The position numbers were made by a program, and so were the translations under genes. Shown here piece after piece: positions 1 through 63,654 of a stretch of DNA of 64,000 bases; position 1 is the stretch's first letter; each line of letters begins with the position of its first letter. Under the pieces are notes generated by a model. It had not been told where the DNA came from. It did not search any database and saw only the letters and a list, made by a program, of their open reading frames with translations. Where the stretch lies: assembly GCA_008360975.2 (NCBI GenBank), contig CM039211.1, forward strand, positions 49,102,077 to 49,166,076, read 5' to 3'. The stretch comes from Lichenostomus cassidix (Eukaryota; Chordata; Aves; Passeriformes; Meliphagidae).

Positions 1-420
1 TGCTCGCCGGGATGCGGGAGCTCCCTGCCAGGGAGAGTAAGGTTACCGTCGGGGCTGCGCTTGGAAGTGCGGCATCCTTGGGAAAACCTGCCTGGGGCTA
101 TCCCAAGTGGAGACCGCACTGTGTGCAGGTTGGAGGGACTGGTTCGAAGCCCACAAAAAGAGGGTTAGCCTCAGCAGATCCTGCCTGAGGTCAGATCCCA
201 TGCCTGTCCAACGCTGGTGCACAGCCCAGTGCCAAGGGATTGGGACTCCCCAGTGGAGGCTGTCACGTGAAATGCTTTTTCCGTGCTGGAGCCTCGGCAG
301 AATGTGCCCTCCGGCTGTACTGGGTTGGATGGGGTCTGCGGCACGGCTTTCAAAGAGCGGAATGGGCATCAGCTCCCTCTGATCTGTTTTGTGAGCCTCA
401 GCTTAGAAACAAAGTTTTTA
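1..420. other. GC-richer window edge with several CpGs, no assigned gene
   Basis: The first ~420 bases are clearly richer in G+C and CpG than the rest of the window. Short overlapping open frames on both strands show no family I recognise. It may be the edge of a CpG island or an untranslated first exon, but the sequence cannot settle this. Confidence 0.25.
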
Positions 421-3400
421 GTCTTGTGCATTGATTTTCACTGACCAGAACAGGCCATCTCTAAATCCTTTTCAACAGTGAAAGAATATAGTAGTCCCTG
501 GTTTTGTGTGCCTTGAATTTTTTCGCTTAAGGGCTTGAATACTCGGAATGGATTGATGCGTGGCTTCTTTCACTCCTCCCACTCCTATCTCAAGTGCTAT
601 CTCCATTGCCCCAGGGCTCCACGGTCTCCAGGAGCAAATGATTCAGAAGCTTTGTGATGGATGATACCAGGAAGGGTTTCACAGGACAGTCTCTCCCAAA
701 TACAAATCAGAATATACAGGCCAGGAGTGAGCAAGATGCAGGGGACTCCTAAGTCAGGAGTGTGACAACACCTGGTTTTCTTTTCCAGCTCCGGATATAG
801 GACCCCACAAGGTGATTATTGTGAGTTAGTTCACAGAGCAAAAGGACACAGCTGTGGTGCATGACCCCTTGCTTTTTCTGGTTTTCCCTGTAGTGTGCTA
901 TCAAATGCTGGCACTTTCTGATTTTCCTGTCTCATTTCCTTCTATGTCATTCGTCTTCTTTTCTTCTGCCATTCTCTGGTTAATTCTTCTGAAGCTCTGC
1001 ATATTTCCAGATTTTTTTTTCCAGACGTGATACCTGAAGTTCATGAACGGAGACCTGCAGTTTCTCTCAATGAATATTGATTCCAGAATAGACCAAGGAG
1101 GCTATTAAGGAAATTTGAAAATCTCTGGTTATTTTTTTCCTGTGGACCACACTTGAGTAATGGTAGACAAAAAGTGCTAGCTTTTTATAGAACAAGAAAA
1201 CCCTAATAGGCTCAGTGACATTTCCATCTAACTCATTTCCAGTATTTCTTCTGAAATCTCTGAAGCCATTAAAACATTTTAGAGATCAAATCACATCAAG
1301 TATTTTTCTAAGTAAGGCTGCTATGACGTTGATGTTAACCACCTCACAAACCACTGAGCTTTTATTAAAAATATAAGTTTTCGTACATTTTAATTCAAAT
1401 GCACATATTTTTAGAAATATTTGCAGTCCAAATTTGCAAGCAGGCCCTGCAGCTCTTTACGATGCTTATAGTTATTAATCCTGACTGCTAACTTCTCATC
1501 CAGAGGCTACTTTTTATAGCTGAGTTACCAAGTCTAGAAACTGTGGGGTACAGATGAAAGAAGTAATCAAGATAACAGTGAGCACCGCTTATCATTTTTT
1601 ATATTAACAACCAAAAAGAAAGTATATTCAGACTAGCAAACAACTCCTTACCATCAGCTTATTCATCCGGACAGTTGGGTCAGACCACGTTGTACCAGAA
1701 ACTGTACAAACAGAATGAAAGCACTCAGACTACGGCAGTAAACAGAGCAAGCAGAGAGGACTCTTTCCACTTCTCCCACTTCATCCTTTCTTTCAAGAGC
1801 TGCCAGTTCTTGACAGTTGAAACAAGTAAAATTAAATAAAGTCAATTGTTGCACTACCTACGTAAGAGGGACAAGAGAAGACTTTCAGTGTGCTCACGTG
1901 GTCATGGATGGGGCTTTTTCCTTTGATGGTGCAATTAAAACCAGCAGGTCTTGGTTCACCCTTCAGCTCCTTGGGGTTTGTCTGGCCCTGCAAAGAGCTT
2001 GCAGAGTGCACTAGCCGGGAGCCTGAGGATCTGGCAAATGGGGCAGAGGGGTATGTAAGGGAGCACAGAGTGAGGAGGGGCAGTGAGCACCTGCACATCT
2101 GCCAATCTGCACATCTGCCCTGCACATGCATGTAGGGAAGGCTGGGAGAGGGGACATGGACCCTGCCTTGTAGAGCACCAAAGAGAGAAATTTGTCTCTG
2201 TCAAAATGAACCCAGCCAAAGCCTCAGGTAGAACGAGGGGTGAAGATGTCAGTGTGTAGCTATCCTTTCATGGGTGTGAGCCATGAGGAGCAGGTTGCTC
2301 CTCCCCAGTTGGGCCTGGGCACTGGGCTTGTCACCATCAGAGATGCCTGTGCAGCTCCCACCTTGGGCTGTGGGAAGGAAAGTTTGCCTTGTTCAGCCTA
2401 AGCACCAGCAAGAGACACTGAGCTGGAAATTGGTGCTTTTGCAGGCCTTTACTAGCTCTCTGGGGTGTTTTTTATTTGGGATCTGCTCTGACAGGTAGGA
2501 AGTCTGGACTATTAAATATTTAGAAAATAAAAAAGCCCCTACCACCCCAAAAAAGCCCAAATCCACCTATTTCCTTCAAAAAGCCTGATACCTTGTCTAT
2601 GTATAGGAAATCACAAGAGGCATGTCTGGAAGTAAGTAAAAGTAGTACTTTGAAGAGAGAGAACATGTTGTATTTTCCATTATCTGGATCAGGTCCAGAT
2701 TAATATTGTGTAGGCTTTGACAGAGATTTCAGGTTCCTCACAATACAGATAAAGCCTATGCACACCTGGAGCATATGTTAAAAACAAGAAGGACTTTATA
2801 GAAATCATCCTGCCTTTCTGCACTTCACTGAGCAGAGGCTCAGGCAGAGTGAGTTCCCATGGACTCTCAGGCCCCATCCTTTTGGGTTCAAACACTTTCC
2901 ATGCCTGAAACCTGTTTTGTGTTGGACATCCCACACAGCTTACTCAGGAGCCTCTGGATCAGTGACATCAGTGCCCTCTGTGCTGCAAGTGCACCTGAGT
3001 GCAGGTGGTCTGGGGGCTAAATTTAAAGGCAGGTTTGTATCAAGCCTGCTCCCAGCTGTGGCCCATAGCCTGTGTGAAGGTGTGGAAAGGAGGATCAGAC
3101 ATTTCCTCTGCTGCTGTATTTGGTAGCAATTTTTTGCTGTGCTGCCACTGTAGAGGAGCATGAGGAGTTGCCTTAGATTTTCTCAGACTGCAGTATATGT
3201 CTATGGCTCCACAGCAATCTGCTCCTCAGCACCCTAACTCATAAATTGCCTGATGTTCCCTTCTCCCACCTTTTTCCAGCCTCAGAAAATCAGATGCTGT
3301 CTGTTCCCCAAGGCTCACAGCTCCAGAGAAGCCCCTGAAGCCACAGCAAACTTCACCTGATTTGTTGGGGTAGTGGAAACAGCCCTGACCTATAAACAAA

Positions 3401-6161
3401 GCAATCCTATGAAAATTTTATAAAAAGAACACTTCTGATTTTGCCAAACAAAACAAAAAGTTGAAATGTTCTTTCCATAGGAAATGGTAATGCTTTCCCA
3501 TGCCTTATTTTGTCCATTCTAGAAATACCACTTACCTGAAAAAAATGTATTTTTTTTTATCCAAAAGGAAGATATGGCATATAGGAAGTGGCATTCACAG
3601 CACCTGCCTAAGCATCACCAGAGCACTGCAACCCTCCCAGCACTGCCCCACTGTCCCCACCTTGTTGTCTGTCCCACAGGGAGGGGCTGAGCAGGGCAGG
3701 GCTGTGCTGCTGGAGTATCACCCCTCAGGCTTCAGCTGCACCTCTGCCTCTGAAGGACATTTTGAAGTGCAGATTATTGCCAAGCAGCTGCCAATGCCAA
3801 AGCCAGGCAGCACCCTAACGAATTAAATAAAACCCTATTTAAAAAATACTGGACCTTTGCTGTCCTGAATATTCTGCACACCACAGTGAAAAGCAGGGGT
3901 AATGCATTGCACTGGTGTGAATGACCCCCACAGGGGGCATGGCAGCTGAGATGGCAAAGTAATCCTCTCTGCTGCAAACCTGTAAAAGCCCAGCTTTTTC
4001 TCTCTTGTGCTTCTGCCATTCTGCCTTATTTTTAGGGATGCAGCAGTTTCAGGAGATGCACATTCTGTCTCTTTTCTCAGCACAGGACACCACTGGCAAC
4101 TCACACTGCATGTCTGGTTTCTGCAGAGCCCCATCTGGAAAGGAGGGGTGTTACACAAACACAAAACAAGGCAGGGCATTTTTTCTGCCCTGGTTCAGGG
4201 CTCACATCAGTGGCAGCAGGGAAAAAAATATTATATGCTTGCCTGAAAGTCCAGAGTGAAATGAAAAAATGCCGCAGTGCACCTGTTTTTCTGTCTTCAG
4301 AGTTTTCAGCGCTGGAGGGTAAGTGTTGCTGTTTGCTACACATTGGCTCGGATCTCACCATTAGGCCTATGGATATTTGAGGCAGAACAGTGTTCTTGAT
4401 TTGTGCATGAATGCACAGGAATGCAACTTCAGAAATAATTTACTAGATGAAATGTAGCACTTGCCTTTCCCCTTATCTTTAGTAAAGCAGAGTCAAAATA
4501 TGCTCCCCAAGGTTTGAACAACTCTTAATACAACAGAGGAAAAAGTTGCTACCAAACTTTCATCCCTGAAATATTTTAAAGAATGCTTGAGTTTCCAGAG
4601 CTCCCAGACCTTTATTTCTGAGCAGGGCAAAGAGGACACTGAAGCTTAATGTAGTTGTATCATCACTAAAATGAAGTTGTACAACCAAGCTCAGTCTCTG
4701 TAAAAGGCCTTACTTGAACTTGATGTCTGTCATGATTCATCTGACAGATTAATAATTTCCTTAATGGATATGTGCATACAGCAACTGGGATTTTGAATTA
4801 CATTGGAGAATCATGCTGAAACCTAAAATTATCACCAAATGTCTATTTGGACACCTGTGCTGGGAGAGATGAGCAGGTCTGTGTGACAGATCATGAGAGG
4901 AAGAGTTGGCTTGAATGAGGATGGATATTCACAGGATACCTGTATTATGTGCCAGGGCAGGGAGAAAATATTTTACAGCACCCCGACAGCAAACTTGAGA
5001 CCCACAGTCAAAGGCTAAAGTAATGACTGTAGGAAGAAAGCAGGACTGCAAAACCATTGACAGTTTCTTGCTGGAACAAGGAATTTGTAAAGTCAGCTCC
5101 TGAAGTTAGACTCATTTGATGCAATCCTAAATGTATGCATGTTCACCCCAAGGAATGGCAGAATGAGGAAACTTATGACCCCCAGCATTTGACCCTCCAT
5201 GATACATGGGTCATTGGAGGCGTTCCTCCTTCATTTTGGCACCACAGCAGGATATAAGTAGGTCCTGAGGGATACTTTGAATAACCCCTGCATTTTAAAC
5301 ACAAGACATTTGGAGTTTCCTATCTTTGTACACTGCAGATTGTCATATTAAAATGTGCTCTGTGCAAGAATTGGCCCAGCAAGGACTGCTCTTCTGCACA
5401 GACAGATTTATATACTTTGTACAAATTATTTGATTCCTATGATGGTGATTTGACTTAGTCAGATTCATTGGACAACTGCCCTCTTAGAATGGAGTTTCTC
5501 AACCTTTATTCTAGTTTCAAATTCATGAGAAGATTTTCACTTATAGGCATGGTATCTTTATTTTAAAAAAAAGTATGATTAGGGTATCTAGGGCCTTAAC
5601 TGTAAAAATGCAAGAAAAAGCTTGATGTACTTGGGTATTTTGTGGGTCGTATTTTCTCACCTGCTGACTGACTTAACAAATAAAGGCCCATCTGATGGTC
5701 ATTTAATGACAACTCTCAACACTAAAGGCCTCACCTTGACTAGAGATCAAGCTGAAGAGGGCAACAGGTCTTTTGTCCCTGTTTCAAAGATGTGAGTGTG
5801 AAGCTGCTTTGCAGAGACTGTGGATGGCTTATCTGTTCTTGAAATACATGGCATGCTAATTAATCTGTGCTTTATAGTGCTGGTTGTGGGTGTAGATCCT
5901 CTCTCATAACTCACAGAGATTTTTCATCCTGAAACAGCCAATACTGGCTGCTGCATCAGCTGGGATATGACATGCCTGGTGTAATAACACTGTATTTGTG
6001 TTTCAATGAACTCATGACTAGAAGTGTAAGCCTTCAGCCTTCAAATGTACCTACAGACAACACAGCCTGACATGTAAGTACAGATTCATCCATTAAACTA
6101 AACCATTGCTTTATTTTTGGTAGCCACATGGGTCATCTGGGACCTGGCAGTTGTTGTATGG

Positions 6162-6225
6162 ACAGAGGTATCCTCTCACTGATTCTGGTATCCTCTCACC
6201 TTCTCAGGTATCCTCTCACTCTCTC
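6162..6225. repeat. short tandem repeat, three ~20-bp units
   Basis: The motif GGTATCCTCTCAC occurs three times, starting at 6167, 6187 and 6207, an exact 20-bp period. The spacer parts differ (TGATTCT, CTTCTCA, TCTCTCA). It is a small minisatellite-like array in otherwise unique DNA. Confidence 0.85.
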
Positions 6226-7288
6226 AGACCACCTTGGAACACATGAAGAGTCCCAGTTTTTAATGCACGTTGGGTAGTTCTCCTTCCTGGATGCAGGGAA
6301 TGCACTTTGGTACTTTATTAATGCAGAGCACTGCTGAGGATGCAAAAAAATAAGTTAATCCCCAAATGACTTCTCAAGTTTGGGCAGCTGTCCACCCTCC
6401 TTCCAGCAGTGGCATCGAGCAGCTCCCTCAGTGTCCCTTGCTGGCATGTCCCAGCTTTCCTGCCTGGTCCCTGCAGTGGGTCTGTGACCCACTCCAGCAC
6501 TTTTGTGGACACTCTCTTCTGCACTGGACTGTTCTACTCAAACCAGGCATAGGTTCACAATGGTCAGGTAAAGGGATCTTGGGCTGGGGGTGAGTTACAG
6601 CAGTGTCAGGGAGAGCAGGGATGGGAACTGTTTGAAAGAGAACTGCTGAAGGTAAACAGAGGATTAAACAAGTTCCAATTTTGCAACCACAAGTACCTTA
6701 TGTTAAATGCTTTTCCTTACCGGGCTGTGGGAATGATCAGCACTGTAGGACGATTCAGATAGCCTTTCTAGGAAGATTGTCTCCACCATTGAAGTGCTGC
6801 TCTCACAGCACAGGTGCCACAGGGCCAGTGCCCCAGTGATGGTGCTTGCCTCGTGAACAGGATCCCAGAAACTGCAAAACCACTGGGGGAGTACATTTGG
6901 ATGCATCCTCCATCAGTTAGTAATACAGAAAATTATCAGTGAACCAAAACTAGTGGAAATAACAAGGCATGCTGCAATGCCCTCTGGTTCCTCAAACTGT
7001 GACTGTCTATGTGTTTATTTCCAAGCCATATAATTTCCATCCACAGCACCCCTTTTGCACACAGGATGTGGAACCAGTGGTCACTCTTAGCACCCATTAC
7101 TGCAGGAAACCTCCAGGGCCATGTCACTGCTCCTAAACAGCCTCAATCCTCCCCTGGAAGCAACAAGCCCAACGTTTATTCTGCCTCCTTCAAAAGAGGG
7201 ATGTGAAAGCAGTGTGCCTTTTGTTTGTTGCCTTTGCAGTTTCCCAGTTCTTGGTGGAAACTAGCAAAATCCAGGAAGTCAGCATTAG

Positions 7289-7380
7289 AAAAAAAAAAAT
7301 CAAAACAAAGTGAAACAAAACAAAACAACCCCTACAAAAACAACAGCAAAACAAACAAACAAACAAACAAACAAACAAAC
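7289..7380. repeat. A-rich tract ending in (AAAC)n microsatellite
   Basis: An A-run is followed by degenerate AAAC units and then about eight clean AAAC repeats at 7348-7380. It could be the tail of an old retroposed sequence, but no body is recognisable beside it. Confidence 0.8.
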
Positions 7381-8347
7381 CCCCAGCCCACCAAATTCAC
7401 AAAAGTCCCCAAACCCCTAAGAATATTTTTATTAAGAAAAAAATAGCATTTCCCCAATTTTATTTATTTATTTGTTTAAGTATCTTGTGATTACTTTTTG
7501 CCTGACAGCTGCCATTAGTGCATGACAGTCCTCAGTTTGGTGCTGAGTGCCTCACATGATCTAGCGAGTGAGATGCATTCAGCAATTTACCTTGCCCTTT
7601 TAAGGTACTGCTTCCTTTGTTCCTGGCAGTCTGCTGGGTTTTTGATCTTTTCCTCTCTGATTGCTTATTAATGGATGGATTTCTTTCACTCAGCTGCAGC
7701 CTTTGTCTTAGGCTGCAGTGGGCCTCGGGGGCAACTGAGTTTCCCTACAATCTAAGCTGAGCAATCCTGTATGCTATTTAACCTGCCACAGGTGACAAGA
7801 GTTTTGCACTTCCTAATTTAATCAGTGGTTGAAGCCTCTTGCATAAACTAACCTATTTGAAATCTTTTAGACACTGTTGATTTAATATTATTCTCCCAAT
7901 GTTAAAAGCTGGCAGTATGAAGTACAGTGAAGATGCTATCCTTACAGGATGCCAAGAAATCTCCAGCCTCTGAGGCAAGTGCTACCTACTTAATTTTTGT
8001 AAAGTTGTTCTTGCTGGCAGCCCCTTCCCTTTCCCTTCCCTTTCTCCTACTGGGAAAAGTGCCACCTCCAGGGTTTAGAGTTGAGCTTGGGATTTTATGC
8101 CTTAACTCTAAAAGTAATACACCCCTTTGGGAACACTTCCAGCCTTTCTTTGATACCTGAGAAGGGACTGTTCATCTCTCTCTAAAAGCCAACCTGCAAA
8201 TAAAAGAAAGGATAGGGTTTTGTGCATACTTTCTTTCTTAACTGTGTGTTGAGTCCAGAAACAATTGTTTGCTTGAGGTTCTTAAAGCTTTGAGACAGCT
8301 TTCTGGCACTTTCAAATTCTAGATGTATCAGCAATGCTAAGCTTGCT

Positions 8348-8371
8348 TTTGTTTGTTCGTTTGTTTGTTTC
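8348..8371. repeat. (TTTG)n microsatellite with one C interruption
   Basis: Six tetranucleotide units of TTTG type, one interrupted by a C, in unique non-coding DNA. Confidence 0.8.
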
Positions 8372-9820
8372 CACTGAGCTCTTCTTGGGGGAAGAAATTT
8401 GCACAGATGTTCACATTTGGGAATGTCAGAAATGTGTGATAGGAAGTCTTCCCTTCCAGTTGTTTTACAGGAGTTTATTAAATGCACAAGATATAGTCCT
8501 CTTGCCATCCAGCTGAAACACCTTGTGCCTTCAATTATTTAATTTTCTTTTGTAATTTGTGTTCCACTAGTAGTTGCATGTTTCGAAATACTCCATATGA
8601 ATAAAGGCTGAAAAACCTTATTCCTGTTACAAGGCATAGTTCTAAAATAATATAGAAAAAAGGAAGTGCAATGATTTAGGTATCTTTTACATTCATTGAC
8701 AGAAACCTTAAAAAAAAGTAAAATTCAACTTTGTATTCTTTTTTCTAAAGAGAAAGTTTTGTTTCAATGGGTGCAAAGTATCAAATTGCTTAGAACAGAA
8801 AAGCAGAACAAAATGTTACAACTTTCAAGGCTTTCTAAATTATTACTAAAAAGTTAATATTGAGCCTCTTCAGGCATTTAATTTGCTTGGTTTGATCAGC
8901 TAAACACTTAGTTTGATGTTTTCAGGAATTTTTACTGACCAATATTGACTGAAGACATTGTTTGCAAAAACCTTCAAGGTTAGTTTTTTAATTCTTGAAC
9001 ACTTGCAAAACAGTGTGGTTTTGAATGAAAATGGGTATTTTAAACCAATCCCTCAGTAAGAACATAGAGTCACAGAAACATATTCAGTTCATTATGTGAA
9101 GTGCTCAACGAATGCCAGAATTTACTGTAACTTTCCAAAACACAAACTGAGTTCTACTGTGAGAGTTCATTGTCTTTATTCATGTAATCAAAAAGGACTT
9201 TTTCCACAGGGGCCCCTTCTCCTTTCAGTGCACTGATTAGACTGGAGCATTACCCATCCTGAGATGCCGTATTCAAGACCTGGTTTTTAGTGACTTTATT
9301 TAACCAGTTTAAAAGATGATTGAAACATAGTCAGCCAGGCGACTCCCCAAATTATCCCACTCCCAAATTCAGCACCAATGACAACACCCTGTGAATACTC
9401 ATTGTATGTGTTTCTCTCTACCAGAAAGCATCAGTGCTGTAGTGCAGTAACCCTGGTAAAACACTATTATTGTGTGCTTTTCATAACAAGCATTGCTTTG
9501 AGAGATTGAAACACCTAAAAGAGTCCTAGCTGGCTCTGTGTTGGGCTGTCTGTTAAGCTTTAATTGCCCTTCCTGAAATATTTGAGACAATGGTACTTCA
9601 AACAGACAAAAACAACAACAAAAAAGAGTTTAAATGTTTGCTTTCGCTTTTCCAAGCCTTCACAATCAGTGGGAAGCCTAATGAGTAAGCATTCAGCTCC
9701 CCAGGAAAGGTCATGTAACCCAGACCTGGCAGTTTTAAGCGACAACACTGCTTTTCTCTGTACCCAGCACAAGTGTGGCTACCCCTACTCGTGGTCGTGC
9801 CTGTTGAGTCCATCACCTCC

Positions 9821-9828
9821 TGACGTCA
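9821..9828. promoter_or_regulatory. consensus CRE palindrome TGACGTCA
   Basis: A perfect cAMP-response element in a locally CpG-containing stretch (about 9780-9900), about 3.2 kb beyond the DOCK8 stop codon. No adjacent TATA box or exon was identified, so a promoter role is only a possibility. Confidence 0.3.
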
Positions 9829-10750
9829 TGGTTTCTTTCACGCAGGATGAAAGGTGCACTCCCTTTATAGATGCTGTTCTGCAAACCAGGAAATCCAGCG
9901 TTATGGCTGCCCATGTAGGATTTGTGGTGCTGACCAAAAGCAGCGACCTTGACTGTTCAGACATTTTCAAAACATGCTGACATTTGTACTTCTGGGCATT
10001 ATTGCTGGCTTTCTCATAGCTGGCATGGACTTCTGACATCTGCCAGATGTGCAAGTGTGTGGTGACACCTGGTGCGGGTCAGGTGTGCTCTCCTGTGCCA
10101 GTGGGGCTGTGCACAGACCTGAGCTGCTGGTCACCACCTTGCCACCTGTGTGCTGCCCAAGGACAGGGCATGGCTGACGTGGTCAACAGAGCTCATGCTG
10201 AGCTAGAGGATTCCTGTGCCAAAACCAGCACCAAGCTCCTCAAACCTGGAGCCTGCTGGTGGTAAATGCAAGTAGAAAGTGAGCTCTGGTGAACTCCCAG
10301 CTGAATGGGTGGGATGGTGTGGTGCTCACCTGCTGGTTCCCCTTTGACAGCCGCAGTAGTTTAGCCCTGGACCTACGTAGTTTGGACACACAAAACTCTC
10401 CCTACTCTTGAATCACCCAGATGCTGAATTCAGGAATCAGGCATTTTTCTGCTCTACAGCTACAGACCAGAGGATGAAAGGAGGGCTCTTCTGTCACTGA
10501 GCTTCCCACTGACATTTTACACTGAATGAAAAAGAGAAGTAGGGACACAACTTGTTGCATGTAATCCCTGCAACAGGCATAGTTTATCCTAAGGACAGAC
10601 CAACACATCCTCTGACCAAATCTTTGTACTTTTTGCTGAATGATGCTTCTACAAGAAGATGTTCCTACTGAAATTTTCTTTCCAGCTGCGTTCTATTGAG
10701 GTATAAGCTGCAACACAAAGGCACTTCTAAATATGCTGTGTAACAGTTGC

Positions 10751-10756
10751 TTTATT
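10751..10756 (-). terminator. candidate distal DOCK8 poly(A) signal AATAAA
   Basis: The minus strand reads GCAATAAAGCAACTG here, with a U/GU-rich downstream region near 10710-10720. It is the best-supported of several hexamers because of the downstream element. Nothing gene-like follows towards lower coordinates. Confidence 0.4.
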
Positions 10757-12375
10757 GCAAAATGAATATCATAACATAAAAAATTTATATTTCACATAGT
10801 TCAGCTCTTGAACAAAATGTACAAGCCACTTTCCATTTGTAGAAGGTACAACATGAAATACAAACTGGGGGCAAGACTGGCCATCTGAGTGCAAGGTGCT
10901 TAGCTTGTAAAATGGGAGTGAAGGGTCCATTGGTATTTCTATTATCCTGAGTATTATTTCAATTCAAGGAACCACTTCCTAACTTTCACCTAGTATATTG
11001 TACACCTGTGAGAGGTTTCGTTCACCTGAGGTTTCTGTTAGTTAGACTGTAAAGGATAAATATCTTGTAAACAATGAGGTTGGATTGCGAGGTTGACAGA
11101 TGACAGTATTCTGACCTTTCTCCTCAACTGGCAGTTAAAAACAACAGATAAGGGGCAGATAAGGTTCTGACTGGCAGATATCTCATAGTTTAAAAACTTT
11201 GGGAAAATTCGTAACCTTTTCAATCTAGAACTGTTTCAAAGCAACTTGAATACAGAGAAGCCACTGTGACAGAGACACATCTTTTGCTTTGAGCTTTTTA
11301 TACCATTTGCTTTTGTACTTTGGATGTGCGAGCTTCAAAATCAGAGTACTTATTCCTGTTTATTTCCTTAAACAATGCTATGAATGAGGAGGGAAATTCT
11401 TTTCTTACACTCCAAGTGCTGTTTAACTACAGGGTTTATTTCACCTATTCCCACATCTCATCTTTTTTGATAATCTGTGTGAATCTTCCACAAAGCGCAT
11501 TCAAAATACGATACAAATGTCAATTAAGTGCTTGAAATACTCTTATTATCAAATGACAAGGCTACAGGTGACTGTAAAAAGTCATAATGTTTTCACTAAA
11601 AGCAACAGCTTCAATGTCCCTTACGCTTTTGGACCAAAGAGGCCTTGCCTTTAGAAACATATGGCATCAGCTCTGATAAAGTTCATGGTAATTTTCTAAA
11701 ACTGAGTACAAACAAAAAACTTAGACCATTCCCTTTAATTTTACCATTCAATTCTGTGTTTGGGCAAATGGAATTAGCTACTTTAATCAGCATCAAAATA
11801 TAATTTCCAAAACATTGAAGAGGTAGAGAGGGGGAAGTAATACTGAGGATGCTTTCATGGATTTTTGGTTCAAAATACAAACATTATGTGGTAAGCATTG
11901 TAACAAAAAAAAAATGTAGCTCTTCCACTCACTAAAGGAGTTCCTAAGTCCTAAATGAGTTCCAAAGTCCTAATCTCTCCTCTCTCTCAGCATCCTCATC
12001 TGCGAAATTGTAATAACATTTCCATACTTCAGAGAAGTGCTATAAAGATTATTTAGTAAAATGTTTGCTTAGGACTCAAAAAATACTAAGTACTAGGTAT
12101 TATAAATTATGTGCTAATTTCTCTTAAGCTGCAGTAAAGCCTGAGTCAAGTGATTTGCAGGAAATCCCCATTGTGAGCTTCTGTAGTTAATTTTGGGTAA
12201 GTTTATCTACATAAGAGCTTTATTTAATAAAGGATCACTCATAGCTTAGCATCTTCTTTTTAAACTATTATTTGTTAGCTCTGCTAAATATGTCATGGAT
12301 TACTAGCTGCATGTCAAGTCGCTATACTGCATATCTCTATGCTTAGAAAAAAATTTAAAATACCTATAAGAGCTA

Positions 12376-12381
12376 TTTATT
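12376..12381 (-). terminator. candidate proximal DOCK8 poly(A) signal AATAAA
   Basis: The first AATAAA on the minus strand after the stop codon, about 640 nt downstream. A second hexamer follows at 12219-12224. Use of either would give a short 3'UTR. Confidence 0.3.
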
Positions 12382-13023
12382 ACTACTTCTTGATTTTCAT
12401 GCTTTGGTTGAGAAAACTTGTACAGAACTCCCTGCAGTTAAAGACCTTGACAGGGAATCTGTTCAGAAACTGACTAAGGAAATTATCCTTTCCTAGAGCA
12501 CCAACTCAGCAAACATTGAGCAGGCGACTATGTCCCTCCTCAGTAAGACACTAAGCATGTAATTAACTTGCAGAATGTGCTTCATTGCCAAAAGGACATG
12601 GATAAATGCTGTCTTGGAAATGGACCTTAAACACATATAATTAGTCATTATTCCTTAGACGTGTTATTTGGATTCACCTCAACCAAACCACACAAAGTTC
12701 TGTGTCTGTTACCTGGTCATGACCAACTTCATGCCACTGACCACTCTAAGGTCCACCCCTCTGCATGAGGTGATTAATGTACAATATATACAAAAGTATC
12801 TCAAATGCATCCCCTTCCTTTCCAAGCCCTCATGATATGTGCTTGATTAGGAATTATCCCCTAGTTTTCATTCAGTGATCTTATGTAAATGCTTTTCTGC
12901 ATGCTGTCCAGAAAGTGCACATGCTGTCTTGTGACAGATTTCTGATTTCATAGATGTGGAATAAATGCTCCATTGAATCTGTCTTGCAGCATGAAGCTCT
13001 TCCTTGGCCGAAGCAGCTAATTC

Positions 13024-63654
<50,631 letters not shown>

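Larger units (their letters stand above)
421..10700. other. intergenic DNA downstream of DOCK8, no gene recognised
   Basis: No coding exon, RNA gene or full transposon could be supported in this stretch. It contains a 20-bp tandem repeat near 6166, (AAAC)n near 7348, (TTTG)n near 8348 and a consensus CRE at 9821. KANK1, which follows DOCK8 in other vertebrates, has no recognisable coding sequence here. Confidence 0.6.
10735..13023 (-). other. DOCK8: probable DOCK8 3' untranslated region (end uncertain)
   Basis: AT-rich non-coding DNA follows the stop codon. On the minus strand, AATAAA hexamers lie at 12376-12381, 12219-12224, 11435-11440, 11359-11364 and 10751-10756. The last is followed within about 40 nt by a GU-rich stretch (TTTGTGTTG), the usual downstream element. 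The UTR could therefore be about 0.65, 0.8, 1.6 or 2.3 kb long. Confidence 0.5.

Noticed and set aside
9564..9980. 138-codon plus-strand open frame 3 kb beyond DOCK8
   Set aside because: No family resemblance and no promoter or exon structure; the length is compatible with chance in 64 kb read in six frames.
1..10700. KANK1 coding exons, expected by synteny next to DOCK8
   Set aside because: No ankyrin-repeat, coiled-coil or KN-motif coding sequence is visible on either strand; at most an untranslated exon could be present.
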